Positions 33,400-44,830 of a stretch of 64,000 nt of DNA are shown one piece after another. The stretch is from Epithemia pelagica (lineage: Eukaryota > Bacillariophyta > Bacillariophyceae > Surirellales > Surirellaceae). A program made the translations under genes and the position numbers. The first letter of the stretch is position 1. The number at the start of each line of letters is the position of its first letter. Where the stretch lies: contig OX337234.1 of assembly GCA_946965045.2 (NCBI GenBank), positions 3,100,001 to 3,164,000 on the forward strand, in the 5' to 3' direction. The notes below the pieces were generated by a model. That model ran no database searches. It worked only from the letters and a program-made list of their open reading frames with translations, and was not told the origin of the DNA.

Positions 33400-33918
33400 T
33401 TTTTGTTTTTTTGTAAGCTTCTTCACATCAAAACTCCAAACCTCAAAAAGACGTGACTCGTGGCTCGTGGGACTACCGAGAGGTTAAGTCCCGTGTACTC
33501 GTGATTAGACTGACGGTCAGACGCAAAATCAACGCAAAAGGGGAGGTTTTTAGAGAAAGATGAGAAGTAGAAGTTGTACATTTCAAACTTCTAACTATCT
33601 AGCTCGTGCGACAGATCAGATTGAAAATATTTAGTTGATGCATGGAACTATAGCCGATGGAGAGTGACAAAGGCAGAAAAGTCTACGCAAACTTCTCACT
33701 TTATCTGCAGAACTTCTTGAAGTTGGATGGATTTTCACGGAAGTTGACATGGGAACAAAAAGCAAAGGTGGGGCATCTACACCCGCTCAGTTGTAGGGAA
33801 GTTTGCGTCCGAGTTGAAACACTCGTAAATCACATCGACACAATCGACCAAGGAAGGAATCGAAGTGTGAAGTATCGTGTCCTCATAATATTCAATTGTA
33901 TTCCTTGATTGTAACAAA
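33400..33918. other. Shared upstream region of the Crinkler and Cys-rich genes
   Basis: An 83-codon frame (33657-33908) is present but shows no motif and is probably not a gene. Otherwise nothing seen. Confidence 0.45.
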
Positions 33919-34248
33919 ATGACTAAGCCTTGCTGCTGTTTCCTTGCCATTCAATCCTCCAAGAAAGCCGCTGGAGAAGTCTCTGAAGGAGAAACTGAGC
34001 TTAGCTCTTGTTGTGGACCGAGCTGTGGAAAAGCTTGCAACGAAGGTGACGCGTGCTGTACTCAGTCCTCAAGCTGCTGTGGTGACAACGCTACCGACGA
34101 CAAGTCCGGTTGCTGCGGATGTTGCTGCTCATGCTGTTCCTCTCCGTCACCGGGAACGAAAATGGAAGGTATTTGCAGCTCGGAATGCTGCACAGAAGAT
34201 GCTTGTTGTGGTGGAACGAAGAACTGTTGCTGTTGCGCCAGCTCTTAA
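33919..34248 (+). CDS. Metallothionein-like Cys-rich protein
   Basis: 109 residues, of which 27 are Cys (about 25%), arranged as CC, CCC and CxC clusters: PCCCF at the start, then SSCCGPSCGKAC, DACCTQSSSCCGD, GCCGCCCSCC, then ICSSECCTEDACC and NCCCCAS at the end. There is no signal peptide and only Phe8 as an aromatic residue, as in metallothioneins. Likely role: cytosolic binding of Zn, Cu or Cd and metal detoxification. It does not fit one of the textbook metallothionein classes precisely. A Cys-rich low-complexity protein of other function is the alternative. Confidence 0.72.
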   Translation: MTKPCCCFLAIQSSKKAAGEVSEGETELSSCCGPSCGKACNEGDACCTQSSSCCGDNATDDKSGCCGCCCSCCSSPSPGTKMEGICSSECCTEDACCGGTKNCCCCASS

Positions 34249-34886
34249 CGGAATTGACATCATGATGCTTCGGTGCAAATGAGAACCTACACGAAAACGA
34301 TGGCTGAACGAAGCAGAGCAAGTGGATACTTCGTCTTGGACGTGTGGTGATGATTCGAGCTTAGATGAAATATGAAGGAATGAAGCAAGAATCCTTATGA
34401 AATCTGAATCACCATTGCTGAATAGTGAGTAATGCATATTCTATAATCAAAGTAGTTCTGTTGGAAAAGGCCATTTACTCCCATTCTATAGACGGGTTTC
34501 GGGTGTTCAGTTCTTATTCTGTGACGATAGATGTATGCGACTGATTCGCAAATTGCTAGCTAGAGACAGATGCAGTCTTTTCCAGGGTATCTTCATTCGC
34601 ACAGAAATCTACTTGTCACCGGCAATGTCCACAACTTCATTGATAGCCATTGCAGTCGAGCACCACTTTTCTCCTGGACCCGGAAAGCTAATGACATCGT
34701 TCCCATTGACAACGGGATCATTTTCACTCCGATGTGGGAGGACAAAGAAGTTGTAGGCTTTTTCGTAGGTGGACTGTCATTTTATCAAGCAATGTTAGAA
34801 ACAACATTGGAGGGAAAGTCACAAGCGAGAATGCAAAAAAGACTGTACGAATGTGACAGCCTGAAGTGATAAAAAATGTGCGCAAT
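34249..34886. other. Intergenic with one doubtful small frame
   Basis: A 99-codon frame from an ATG at 34570 to 34869 has a protein-like composition (WEDKEVVGFFVGGLSFYQAM) but no recognisable family and no support beyond length. It could be a small gene, an exon or a gene relic. Confidence 0.3.
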
Positions 34887-36377
34887 CTATCGGCTTGCAG
34901 AAACAATGATCTGATTTCCAAGATAGACGGCTCTGGTCTGCATGACAAATGTAAACACACGCTGGAGGTAGGTGTTTTCCATGTCTTGGCGCATCTGGGC
35001 AGTCATTGTAAAGTCTTTATCGTCCAAGTACTGAAGAGGAATGGGTAGTTGGCCTTGTTCCTGATAAATGAGGATTGCGAAGTCCTTGTTTCCAAAGTCG
35101 TAGTGTGGGTTTGCACCAAGGAACCGGCGAATGTGCCTCTCAATATCCAACACCGTAGATGTGTTGTTTGTGGATGCAAGTACACATTCCACAAATACAT
35201 TCACAGCGGAGTTGAGAAACATGTCCGGTCGCCGCCCTGCAGTACCAGCGTCCACAAGCTTTGGGTTGAAAATCTTCGCAGTAAGGGTGGGTACCTTGTA
35301 GAGGGTGACTATCAACTCGTGCGTCAGGGCGTCCTCGGTTGGGCCACCGAACGCATTGTACATGGACCAGTCAAGGTGTGGCAGTGCGAAACTGAGTAAC
35401 TGTCTAACACCAGCTACGCCGGTTACTAGCTTTTCCTTGAGAGCCGCAATCGAGGCTTTCGGTGATGTCCTGGAAATAATGGCAACCAGGAGTAGATAAG
35501 ACAGAATCCTGTCATCGGCGGACAATATCCCCTTCCTCCGGAGAAGAGAAAGCGAAGTTCTGTCCTCTTGGTTATAGAACAAGCATCTGATGTCGGTTTG
35601 GTCAGTAGGCATGATTCGATCAACCATACGCTGGAAATCTCTCTCTCTCTGAAATTCTGGGGACTCCAGAAATGCACCTGCTGCGGCGGCGGTCATGGGG
35701 GCACTTCCTGCTTCTGTTTGTTGGTTGGGAATCAATTTTGGTACAACCTTCTCCGCAAGCCACATGAGGGGGTAAATATGGCCTCCGACGTAATATCGAA
35801 TATGACTGAGGAGAAGTTTGATCTGATCCTTTATTGGGTCGGCAAGATGTTCTGGAGCAAAATATCCAACAACACCTTCGTCGTCCAAATCCCCATCTGT
35901 CTTGAGAAACAAATCAGCCGTAACGTAGCGTTGGGTAAACGTATAAGATGTGGAGGGATTAGACGCGATCCCGGCTCCAATCGTCGTCACACTGTGAGTT
36001 TCCATGCTCTTGAGTAGGTCCATAAACAGGACCGCATCGTGGTTCACTTGAGTCTCGTCCACAAGGATGTACGCCTCTTCCTTGCTCTCGATCATTTTTT
36101 TCACCATATTCACGACGTCGTCTTTATCCAGCAGCACTGAAGTGTTAAAGAAAAGCACTTTCTTCTTCTCTTGAACGAGCCTTTGAGCAATCTCATGTAG
36201 CATGATGGTTTTTCCGGCTCCGCGGCATCCGCTGATGTGCACCGAACATTCCGGCGATGCCTCGGCGATGATTTCGTTCACTAGTTCTCTTCTTCGGACG
36301 GTGAAAGGACCGTACCCATGAGGTTTGAACGTTCCATGGCGTGTACGTGGTGCTTCGTAGGCGTACGGATAGCTCAT
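34887..36377 (-). CDS. AAA/P-loop ATPase with C-terminal nuclease-like domain (Crinkler-related)
   Basis: 496 residues from the first ATG of the frame (MSYPYAYEAP). The Walker A motif is GCRGAGKT at 50-57 and Walker B is ILVDE at 104-108, followed by a helical region. Near the C-terminus, GRRPDMFLNSAVNVFVECVL has the spacing of a PD-(D/E)xK nuclease core (PD, then VEC), although the final Lys is not seen. ATPase plus restriction-like fold is the layout of Crinkler and RHS proteins, and a Crinkler-type gene lies 1.5 kb away on the same strand. Whether the nuclease is active is unclear because of the missing Lys. A STAND/AAA regulatory ATPase is the alternative. No signal peptide. Confidence 0.7.
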   Translation of the reverse strand: MSYPYAYEAPRTRHGTFKPHGYGPFTVRRRELVNEIIAEASPECSVHISGCRGAGKTIMLHEIAQRLVQEKKKVLFFNTSVLLDKDDVVNMVKKMIESKEEAYILVDETQVNHDAVLFMDLLKSMETHSVTTIGAGIASNPSTSYTFTQRYVTADLFLKTDGDLDDEGVVGYFAPEHLADPIKDQIKLLLSHIRYYVGGHIYPLMWLAEKVVPKLIPNQQTEAGSAPMTAAAAGAFLESPEFQRERDFQRMVDRIMPTDQTDIRCLFYNQEDRTSLSLLRRKGILSADDRILSYLLLVAIISRTSPKASIAALKEKLVTGVAGVRQLLSFALPHLDWSMYNAFGGPTEDALTHELIVTLYKVPTLTAKIFNPKLVDAGTAGRRPDMFLNSAVNVFVECVLASTNNTSTVLDIERHIRRFLGANPHYDFGNKDFAILIYQEQGQLPIPLQYLDDKDFTMTAQMRQDMENTYLQRVFTFVMQTRAVYLGNQIIVSASR

Positions 36378-37447
36378 GGCTAATGGTGGAGCGCTACAGA
36401 TACAAAATACTCCTATGAGATTCTCCTCCGGTGCCGTCGATCGTCGATCATCAAATCTGGGCAACAGAGACACTTGGGGCTGCACCCAAAAGAGGGAGTA
36501 CCCCAAAGTAAAAGGGGTTGGAGGCCTATCCCTGCTACCTTCTGATTTCTCGCCATTCCTCAACCTCTAGCTAGCTAGTCCTTCGTAGACGAACGAATAC
36601 TCTACTACAATACCATAATCACTTCTGGGACAATGAGACTGGAGGAGGAGAGCAATCCAACACTCTTGTACCGTCATGATTCTGAACACGTGATAGGAAA
36701 AACGCGTACTTTCTGGCTCACTTTCCTGTACTTGTATGAGCGTATTGCTAGAACTGAAGCGATCACGAAGGCAGGTCATTCTTTGTGTTTTGAAACTCCG
36801 AATTTCCCACCATGGTATCCAGCGTTTGGTTGATTTCGAACCAGACCATACTGTTTCCTGAGGAATCAATGAGCTTCCAGTTTCGACTGGCCCTGTAGAG
36901 AGACAAATTCGTAATCGTCTTGTTGGGCGGCTATCAATTCAAATCAGGTGATAGTTTTACCAACACAACTTTGCTGACTCTTGACGCTATTGGCGTGACT
37001 ATACTACATCAGAATCCCAGAATAGTACTACCACAATCGCAATGAGATGAGAGAATGAATAGTCATGGATTGATATCATTATAGGAGTACAAAGAGTAAA
37101 GAAACATAGATTAACAGTGCCTCAAAATATCACTCGACCAAAACCACACATTCGTCCGACTGAACACACAACAGAATATACAAGGCTCAGTACGAATAAT
37201 GAGCAACGGAGAAGAAAGCGCTTCCTTCGACGCTCCTTCTCATAGCTATACTCTCCAGTCCAAACAGGCCACGCCCGTTAGGTACCACCAGGGGCCCCAT
37301 CGAGACTCCTTCAGCCTCAATGATTTGATAGGGGCATTCCTCCATGCACAAAGCATAAAAAATTATGAATATCCTGCCTGTAACCTTCATCAAGATATGC
37401 GCCTCAAACCTTTGCCTCTCTTGGTTCACTTGCAACTGCCGTTCATG
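36378..37447. other. Intergenic, no convincing gene
   Basis: Short frames only (for example 84 codons from 37199). Nothing recognisable; AT-rich in the middle. Confidence 0.45.
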
Positions 37448-37987
37448 TTATAGGTAGTTGTATATTACCGTTTTGGTGGCAGATGTTGAAATAGTAAAAA
37501 CTCGAGTACCGCTTCCTCCCCACGCCTCATCTGTTATTTCGTGGGTTGTCAAAGTGTACGGATCTGTGTTTGATTCCTCATTTGTATTAAATCGGAATAC
37601 GGTTTGCCACGATCCCGTGGATTCGACCTGAGTCCACGTCGTAGGGGCATCGGACAAAGAGTCGTCTTGTAGGGATGGCAAATGTGGTGATGATGAAGGG
37701 TGAGTGTATGTTTGAATGGATGGTACCAACAGCGAGGGTGGAACATCCGAAACCAGTGATGGGAACAATACTGGCTTCTTGTTGAGAGTGGCAGTCGTGG
37801 ATGTTTCGTCAGCAGGGGCAGACGGAGTGAAGGGCACTTTCGTAGGAAGGGCTATGTGAGAGGATCTTCGCATGGCTTTTTCGGTTGCCACTTCGGATGT
37901 TTCCTCACTATTCCAAGCACCGATTGCGGACATGATGTAAAAGCATCCCATCATCAGAAAAACCGTGACGGTTGATGTACGGCTCAT
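37448..37987 (-). CDS. Small secreted protein, unknown
   Basis: 179 residues from an ATG at 37987. The first 24 residues form a signal peptide (VTVFLMMGCFYIMSAIGAW, with likely cleavage after IGA). The mature part is Ser/Thr/Pro-rich to about residue 115 and then has a more ordered end (TGSWQTVFRFNTNEESNTD, TTHEITDEAWGGSGTRVFTI). No Cys pairs and no known domain. Likely a secreted or cell-surface protein. Confidence 0.6.
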   Translation of the reverse strand: MSRTSTVTVFLMMGCFYIMSAIGAWNSEETSEVATEKAMRRSSHIALPTKVPFTPSAPADETSTTATLNKKPVLFPSLVSDVPPSLLVPSIQTYTHPSSSPHLPSLQDDSLSDAPTTWTQVESTGSWQTVFRFNTNEESNTDPYTLTTHEITDEAWGGSGTRVFTISTSATKTVIYNYL

Positions 37988-39664
37988 CGTGATTCAAGTA
38001 GTGGTGATGTATTTCCTTATTGCGCAGCTTGATGCGCTACCGATATCTTCTGCAACAGACTGGTGGTTGATAGTTGGCGATGCGCCGCTAGAAGAGGAGA
38101 AATCGTTGCTGTCGTTGCTTTCGGCGTTGCTCTTCGTGTGCTCGATGTGTGCGTTTTCGTCCACCACACTGCCGCTGTTGTTGTTGTGTGCAGCTCCGTG
38201 CTCGGGTTCAACAACAACAGAGCGAAACGACGGAGTGGCGCTCGACGATCTCGCTCTTTCTGCAGCTTGCGCCGTACACAGAAAAGCTCAACGCACGGTC
38301 ACTTGGGACCAAAACTTCGCAAATACTTATGAGATGCTATGTGCCGAGCGCGCTCTTTGCTCTTGCGAATCGACAAAAAATGCGATGGTGTTGGAAAGGC
38401 CGGCGATCCAACTAGGACAACGAAACCGATGAAACGGTCCGTTTGGTCGTGTCGTGATTCACGGCTGCACGGCAGTACAATAGAATTATTCCCGCGTTCC
38501 TTCCAACGCCGGCCCCACCACCGGTCCGCAACCTCATACTCTTGTACACGTACGCACGACGGCAAAAAACAAGAGCGCTCCCGTTCGTGAATGGATTATT
38601 CTAATGAACTGTCCTGACTCCTGAATCTCGACGGAACACAAGCACTACTGACCGCCATTGTAAAGACGGACTGCATGGCCATGGGAATTAGCAACAACAA
38701 TGTAACCTGACTAAACTTTGGTGCCGATCGCGACAGAGCCGAAACCAGAGTAGTTGTATTTGGCATGATCAACGAGACAACTAACCATCAAAGAAGGCGA
38801 CTGGGTGACAACTGAGATTGCTTCTCACTCCAGAAAACTGAATGTCTAGGTAATCATAGATAGATGCCGTGCGGGTACTCTGCTATGAAAACCCGAAGAA
38901 CAACTTTGTTGACAATGATAAACTGATACGTGGACGAGTAATCTCTGTGCAATCACGAAGAATATTTTGCGGTATCGGCCTGGGAACGAAGGTGCGCCGA
39001 GAAAAGCAGCGGAACTCATTGGATTCAGTGTGGTTTCTGATCCGTACAATCAACCGGAGATTCTGAGCGATGACTGATAGAGGTCGAGCAATCTCAAATC
39101 TCAAGGTCGACAATTGCTCGATGGGATGGGAGTCCCAAAAGTGTGGCTGCGTTGATCTCGGCCGGCTCGGAATCTTTCTTCAACGGATAGAACAGTTGCG
39201 TGTTTCAACTCCAACGTCCAACGCACATCCATGGGCAAAAGAACTTTCTTTCTCGTCAACGGATATGGATGGTGAGCTTCTACAATAAATCCCATACACG
39301 TACATTCTGCATTATAATGTCCAATTCGCATTCTGTTTTGTTTCCGTCCGAGTTGGACCTTGACGGAAAACAAGAACGGAGACGAACCACGACTGAAGAT
39401 CCGTTGGGTGCGCCGTCTCCCATTAAACGCCAAGCGATCTATAAGAAACCATGACCTCTGCGACTTTTTCATCTTACGCGCAAGCCGGGGCAACTGCATC
39501 CGGAGCAATCGGTACTTTCTCGTCCCACTTTCGGATGACCTACGACCCGAAGAACGGATTTCCCTGCTTCCGCATGCATCTGGAGACCAGAAAGAGGGAA
39601 GTACTCTTCCCATAGCTGAAAATAGAGGATTCCGATCATCTTCGGTCCGTATTGACCGAGAACC
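37988..39664. other. Intergenic, no convincing gene
   Basis: Several frames of 80-155 codons overlap on both strands without motifs or good starts, including a long minus-strand frame that runs antisense into metacaspase exon 1. The right end is the metacaspase upstream region. Confidence 0.4.
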
Positions 39665-41474
39665 ATGAGACTGATGCGACAACGAAGCCGCGGAAGCACA
39701 GGGGGAGGCAATGTCGATGATGCATCCTCTCCGCAGTTTCAAGAACAAGTGGAAACATTGATTCCAGCCGAAATTCGAATGATTTCTGGATGTCATTCGG
39801 AACAAACCAGTGCCGACTTGGCTAATGCAACATCCAATGCCCTGCCGAATCCAGCGGGACGGGCGGGTGGTGCCTGTACCAGTGCTCTCTTGGAGCTGCT
39901 CTACAATCATCACAAGCAAGCCGACGGCAACAACATTTTGACCTTTCAATCTCTGTTACTAAAACTTCGAAATTCCTTGAGAAACGAAAAAGGATTGGAG
40001 CAGATTCCACAATTATCATCCTCTCGGCCTCTGGAATTGCAACAAACACCCTTCTCCTTGACCGATGGACCAGGACAGAGACGTGCCCTCTTGGTGGGCA
40101 TCAACTATCGAGGTGCGTGTACCGCTTCTTTTGCACATGTGCAGAAGCTTTTTATGTTACAAGAAGAATTACGTAATGGATGCAAATGACCATTTTTCGA
40201 CTCAGCAAGCGAGTTCTCACTCACAGTTTATTCTGTTGTTTCTGACAATTTGTTGCTCTCTCGACAGGTCAAAGCGGGGAGTTGTCTGGCTGTCATAATG
40301 ATGTGATTAATGTCAAGAATTACCTCATGCGCCATCACCGATACAGTGAAGATCAGATTCTGATCCTCATGGACAATGGCAATCCTCAACGCAATATTTA
40401 TCCGACACGACAAAAAATTATTTTGGGTTTGCAACAAATGGTGGCCCACAGTCAACCCGGTGACAATGTAAGTGTCACAGTTAGACGCATCGTTGTATGA
40501 AACCATGCTTTCGCTTTTGCTGAAACACTAATTATGATTCTCTTATCTTATCCCTACGAAAGGTGTATTTCCACTATTCCGGACATGGTGGACTGCTCTC
40601 TCCTATGGACGATGGTATGGGAGGCTTTTTCAATGCGTTCAAAATGGGACGAAACCGTGGCAATGGTGAACATGGTCCGTTTGGCGGTACCAAAACCTAC
40701 GACGAAACCTTGTATCCCGTCGATCATGAACGGGCCGGTCAGATTCGTGACTTTTCCTTGTTTCATCATTTTGTCCGTCCCTTGAAACAGGGGGTCACTG
40801 CAACCTGCGTCCTCGATTGTTGTCATTCCGGAACCGTCTTGGATTTGCCGTACCAGTACCAACCCACGGATGCGAATACCATTCGAACGGCTAGGTCCAT
40901 GGATTCCCTGGGCAATTTGGCCTTTTTGTATTTGCTGGCTGGTAATCCAATGGCAGGCCTGGGTGATGGTTTTGCACCCGTCTGGAACCATGTTGATCAG
41001 TCCTTACCCGAAGGTACAACCGTTGATGAATACCAAGGAACGGGAATGGAGGAGTTAATAGAGGTGGATCAAATGGACGATACAGCCTTTGTGTCTTCCC
41101 CAGATCTCCAGGACTACTTCAATGCCGAGGATGTGGGGCTCGAGGACGACCACACGGACGATGCTGTTCGTGGATTCGATGACCCATCAGCAGCTGTGGA
41201 TGCCAATAATGCCGTCTTTGTTGGTCCAGACGGGGAAGATCCCGTCATGGTTGTTCAGGGACATGCCGTCGAGTTTGATCCCGCCAATGAGGATTACTTG
41301 CAGCCGCCCTTGGTGGACGATACCGCACGAGGCTTTATGGACAATCCGTACGACACCCAATTTGCAACAGGAGATGGTGACGACGACAATAATGAAGGGT
41401 TGGATTGTTGTCCAGATGATGCGGGATGTGGCGATATGTTGGGGGCACTCATGGATGCCGCGACAGACGACTAA
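39665..41474 (+). CDS. Type I metacaspase, three exons
   Basis: Exons 39665-40112, 40268-40467 and 40563-41474, with GTGCGT..ACAG and GTAAGT..AAAG introns; the joins read [16 protein letters not shown] and [15 protein letters not shown] and encode 519 residues. It is a Cys protease that cuts after Arg or Lys. The catalytic His224 is in YSGHGG and catalytic Cys303 is in LDCCHSG. Other family blocks: [16 protein letters not shown], and DETLYPVD. The ~140-residue N-terminal part is low complexity (no zinc finger). After the p10-like part comes a long acidic tail (about 380-519) full of Asp, ending in [20 protein letters not shown]. Metacaspases in diatoms are tied to programmed cell death and stress. 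Confidence 0.92.
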
Positions 41475-42901
41475 TTGTCAAATCTAGTAGATATATATGT
41501 TGAGTGTCTATGGAATCCTTCTGCCTTTCTTGAATGATCTTGTCGGTATTCAGGAACATGGCATATGGCTCCTTGGTCCTTCGACAGGAGCAAAAGGAAA
41601 ACGAGGAGACAAAGTCTATCATGGAGGAGCAAGAGCACATGGTTTTGGATGATTGATTGCGAGACTGACACTGGTTAGAGGGCAAGAATATTGTTCGATC
41701 CCACCATGCAGTCGCATTACTACGTTTACGTTATATTATCTAAGCACAAACTGACTTAGTTGATGTGATACCATTTTATAGGGACAACGGCACTTGCTCT
41801 ATTCCTACGCAAAGAGCAATCCGATTGCACAGAGGATTGTACTCAAACGACGTGAGATGTAGGTAATGAGTCAAGGAAGTGCGAAACTGTTTCCAAAGAA
41901 ATAGTGAATGACGCACCGAGAAAGCGGGACTCTGAGATTTCAGATGGTTGTTGGGTGTTCCTGTGAGTCCAGATCGTCCAATCAAGACCACGATTGCTCA
42001 CGGAGGACCGCCGCTGCTACAACGTGTGAGATTTTGTCCGGTCAAAGTCGTTTAAAATACCATGGGTGGGACTGTACTACCTAGCAGCTCCCACAACGAG
42101 AAGGAATTTGGCGCGAGATCACAAATGCGTCGTACGCATCTTCATTCATTCATTCATTTCCTTTCAAGCACATACATGTAGCACACAGAGAGAAGCCACT
42201 CGATCTTACGTAACAAAATGTTCCTGATGCATGATCGATGCATGAAATGCATAAAACTACATGACTCCGATGCTCAGCAATCGTTTACACTGTTTGCAGT
42301 TTGCACGACGGAAGAACCAATCAAGATTGATCTGCCAATGGAAAAAGACTATCACGAACGAATGAGCTGCAACTAGATTCATGTGCATACGTGAAGTGGC
42401 ATGCAAGGACCACACAAGAACAGAAAATTCCCTATTGGCAAATAAAGTTTGTGAGGATAGTTTTGGTCAAACCACGAATGAATCTTGGTCATACTCCGCG
42501 TAATACGCGTGTCCACCGTCATGGGGGCGTTGTAGATAGGTTTCGAATACGAGCCGTTGAGGTCCGCCGTCCTTCCGTTGCGCTTCAGAAGGATGGTAGT
42601 AGAGCTGTTTCACCAAAAATAGTTAGGAGTGTCACCGGCAGACTTGTCGGCCAAATGACGCAGGTTCGCCTACCCTCATCTTTTGTTGTTGGAGTTCCGG
42701 ACCGGCGTTGCGCATTTTTGCAGCGTTTGTTGTGGTGTGGTTGTGCCGGAAGACGAATGAGGGAGCAAAGGAAGATATTTTGGAATGACCCCAAAAACGC
42801 CAGATTGATTGGTTGATCTCGTATCCTCTCTCTTGTTCCTATATTTGGTCTTTGAGAAGCCCTGAAACACTCAATCCACGAGAAAAAGACAAAAAGTGAA
42901 A
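41475..42901. other. Intergenic, no convincing gene
   Basis: Holds a short TTCA repeat (42143-42160) and AT-rich DNA. A 141-codon frame (42391-42816) has no motif. The last 80 bases are the leader of the next gene. Confidence 0.45.
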
Positions 42902-44830
42902 ATGGCTCATCCTTTGCGACGTAACAAGGGAGGATCTTCCTCCATAACAATTTTATTGTTCACACTGTGCGCCATGGTGCCGATAATAGGAGCACAAGAG
43001 CCGACACCCATTCCCTCGGAATCTCCCTCCGCAATACCAAGTGCAATTCCCTCCGTCTCTCCTTCTAAGGTGACCGCAGAGCCATCAACTGTTCCTTCAT
43101 TGCTTCCATCCAATCATCCATCCAAATCCAATCTCCCCTCATGGATTCCATCCAATCAGCCATCGGATATTCCCTCAACAGAACCCCCTGATCAGCCATC
43201 AAATTCACCTTCTACGGTATCAACTGACTCGAGCGTTCCTTCCTTCATCCCGTCCGAAGTTCCTTCACAGGTACCATCTCAATCCTCAGCGCCTTCAGGG
43301 CAACCTAGCACGAGCACTGTTCCATCCACTACTCCCTCGCAATCATCGCAACCCACGGTTTCATCCATGCCTTCGGCATTGCCCTCAGGTCAGCCATCCG
43401 GAAGGCCTAGCAGGCAACAGGCTCAACAGACAGATGCGACTGACAGTACCACTGGATCTCCTCCGTCTCAACCACTAGAACCCACTGGAATGCCGTCTCT
43501 AGTACCTTCCGAGGAGCCGTCTAGTTCCTCTGAACCCTCAATCGAACCATCCAATCTACCCTCTCAAGTCCCTTCTCAAGAACCGTCGCTATCGTTACGG
43601 CCATCTCAAGAACCATCACTATCGTTACGGCCATCGACAACCCCTTCGCAGGAACCATCGTCTTCCTCGGAGCCTTCCATGTTACCTTCTGCTGTTGCAT
43701 CGGAAATACCCTCGCAAGAGCCATCTTCGTCCTCTCTTCCTTCGGGATTACCATCGGAACCACCATCTCAGGAACCCTCCAATTCTTTCAAGCCTTCACT
43801 GCGTCCTTCGCAGTTCCCATCAAGGATCCCTTCGCAAGAACCATCGACGTTGAAACCATCAGAACGTCCCTCGTCCACACCCTCTACATCGGCTGCTCCT
43901 TCCTCTCAACCCTCCATATCCTCCCCACCTTCGCCTCTCCCATCCAAGACTCCCTCGACACAGCCGTCGACATCTTCGGTGCCATCCTCCTTACCCTCGT
44001 CGGACCCATCGAATGTTCCCTCTCAGCTTCCATCCGATATTCCATCGCAAGAGCCAACTGTGTCCTCCCCACCTTCGTCTCTCCCATCCAAGACTCCCTC
44101 GTCACAACCGTCGACATCGTCGGTTCCGTCGTCCTTGCCATCAACGTACCCATCGGACCTTCCTTCTCAAGAACCATCCGTGTCGTCAGCCCCCTCGAAA
44201 CTCCCATCCGGACAACCGTCCTCCTCGGCCGCCCCTTCCTCTCAGCCTTCCAACGTGCCCTCACGGGAACCCTCGCCAGCACCATCCGTGTCGGCCCTAC
44301 CTTCCCTCGCACCGTCCCCAGAACCCTCCGAGAAACCATCCAAAATGCCCTCACAGGAACCCTCACCGGTACCATCACAACTACCTTCCGAACAGCCCTC
44401 ACCTGCCCCGTCACTAGAACCCTCCGAAAAACCTTCTCCCGCGCCCTCCTTAAGACCGACCACGGCTTCTCCGACCGCCTTGTGTCCAGGAAGCGCTTCG
44501 TTGTGTGGGAATTGCAATGTGGCACGCAACGAACGAGGTTGCAATTGCCCCGCCTGTCAAGCCCTTGTGTGTAAAGTGGAAACAGCATGTTGTATTGCGA
44601 CGTGGGATTTAAAGTGTGCTGGCTATGCCAATGAGGTGTGTGGGTGCACCGCACCCGATGCCTGTGATGGAACATGTGGCGATTGCTTGCAAGGTCGAGG
44701 AGTCCCAAACACTGGATGCAGTTGTAAGCCATGCCAAGACATTGTGGGCTCTTTTGACGACGTTTGTTTGATTGTTGCTTGGGATGACATTTGCGTTGGC
44801 TTTGCGCGACAGTATTGTGCATGCGATTAA
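42902..44830 (+). CDS. Secreted PSxxPS-repeat protein with twin Cys-rich C-terminal domains
   Basis: 642 residues from the ATG at 42902. A signal peptide covers about 1-32 (ITILLFTLCAMVPIIGAQ). Residues ~35-525 are an uninterrupted array of Pro-Ser-x-x units (PSSLPS, PSQEPS, PSVSPS), a mucin-like O-glycosylation platform of the kind seen in diatom wall and mucilage proteins. The end holds two tandem copies of a ~47-residue Cys domain: CNVARNERGCNCPACQ...WDLKCAGYANEVCGC and CLQGRGVPNTGCSCKPCQ...WDDICVGFARQYCAC. The WDxxC core resembles Cys motifs in other stramenopile secreted proteins. Likely extracellular, in the frustule coat or adhesive. No membrane anchor is visible. Confidence 0.85.
   Translation: MAHPLRRNKGGSSSITILLFTLCAMVPIIGAQEPTPIPSESPSAIPSAIPSVSPSKVTAEPSTVPSLLPSNHPSKSNLPSWIPSNQPSDIPSTEPPDQPSNSPSTVSTDSSVPSFIPSEVPSQVPSQSSAPSGQPSTSTVPSTTPSQSSQPTVSSMPSALPSGQPSGRPSRQQAQQTDATDSTTGSPPSQPLEPTGMPSLVPSEEPSSSSEPSIEPSNLPSQVPSQEPSLSLRPSQEPSLSLRPSTTPSQEPSSSSEPSMLPSAVASEIPSQEPSSSSLPSGLPSEPPSQEPSNSFKPSLRPSQFPSRIPSQEPSTLKPSERPSSTPSTSAAPSSQPSISSPPSPLPSKTPSTQPSTSSVPSSLPSSDPSNVPSQLPSDIPSQEPTVSSPPSSLPSKTPSSQPSTSSVPSSLPSTYPSDLPSQEPSVSSAPSKLPSGQPSSSAAPSSQPSNVPSREPSPAPSVSALPSLAPSPEPSEKPSKMPSQEPSPVPSQLPSEQPSPAPSLEPSEKPSPAPSLRPTTASPTALCPGSASLCGNCNVARNERGCNCPACQALVCKVETACCIATWDLKCAGYANEVCGCTAPDACDGTCGDCLQGRGVPNTGCSCKPCQDIVGSFDDVCLIVAWDDICVGFARQYCACD

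Noticed and set aside
33657-33908. 83-codon frame just before the Cys-rich gene
   Set aside because: Different frame, no splice link and no motif.
37199-37453. 84-codon plus-strand frame
   Set aside because: Antisense at its end to the secreted protein gene; no motif.
37965-38432. 155-codon plus-strand frame with hydrophobic stretch
   Set aside because: Starts with GTG inside the reverse of the secreted protein gene; no motif.
39101-39949. 282-codon minus-strand frame
   Set aside because: Partly antisense to metacaspase exon 1; no motif and Arg/Ser-rich as expected of a shadow frame.
42391-42816. 141-codon plus-strand frame
   Set aside because: No motif or supporting context.
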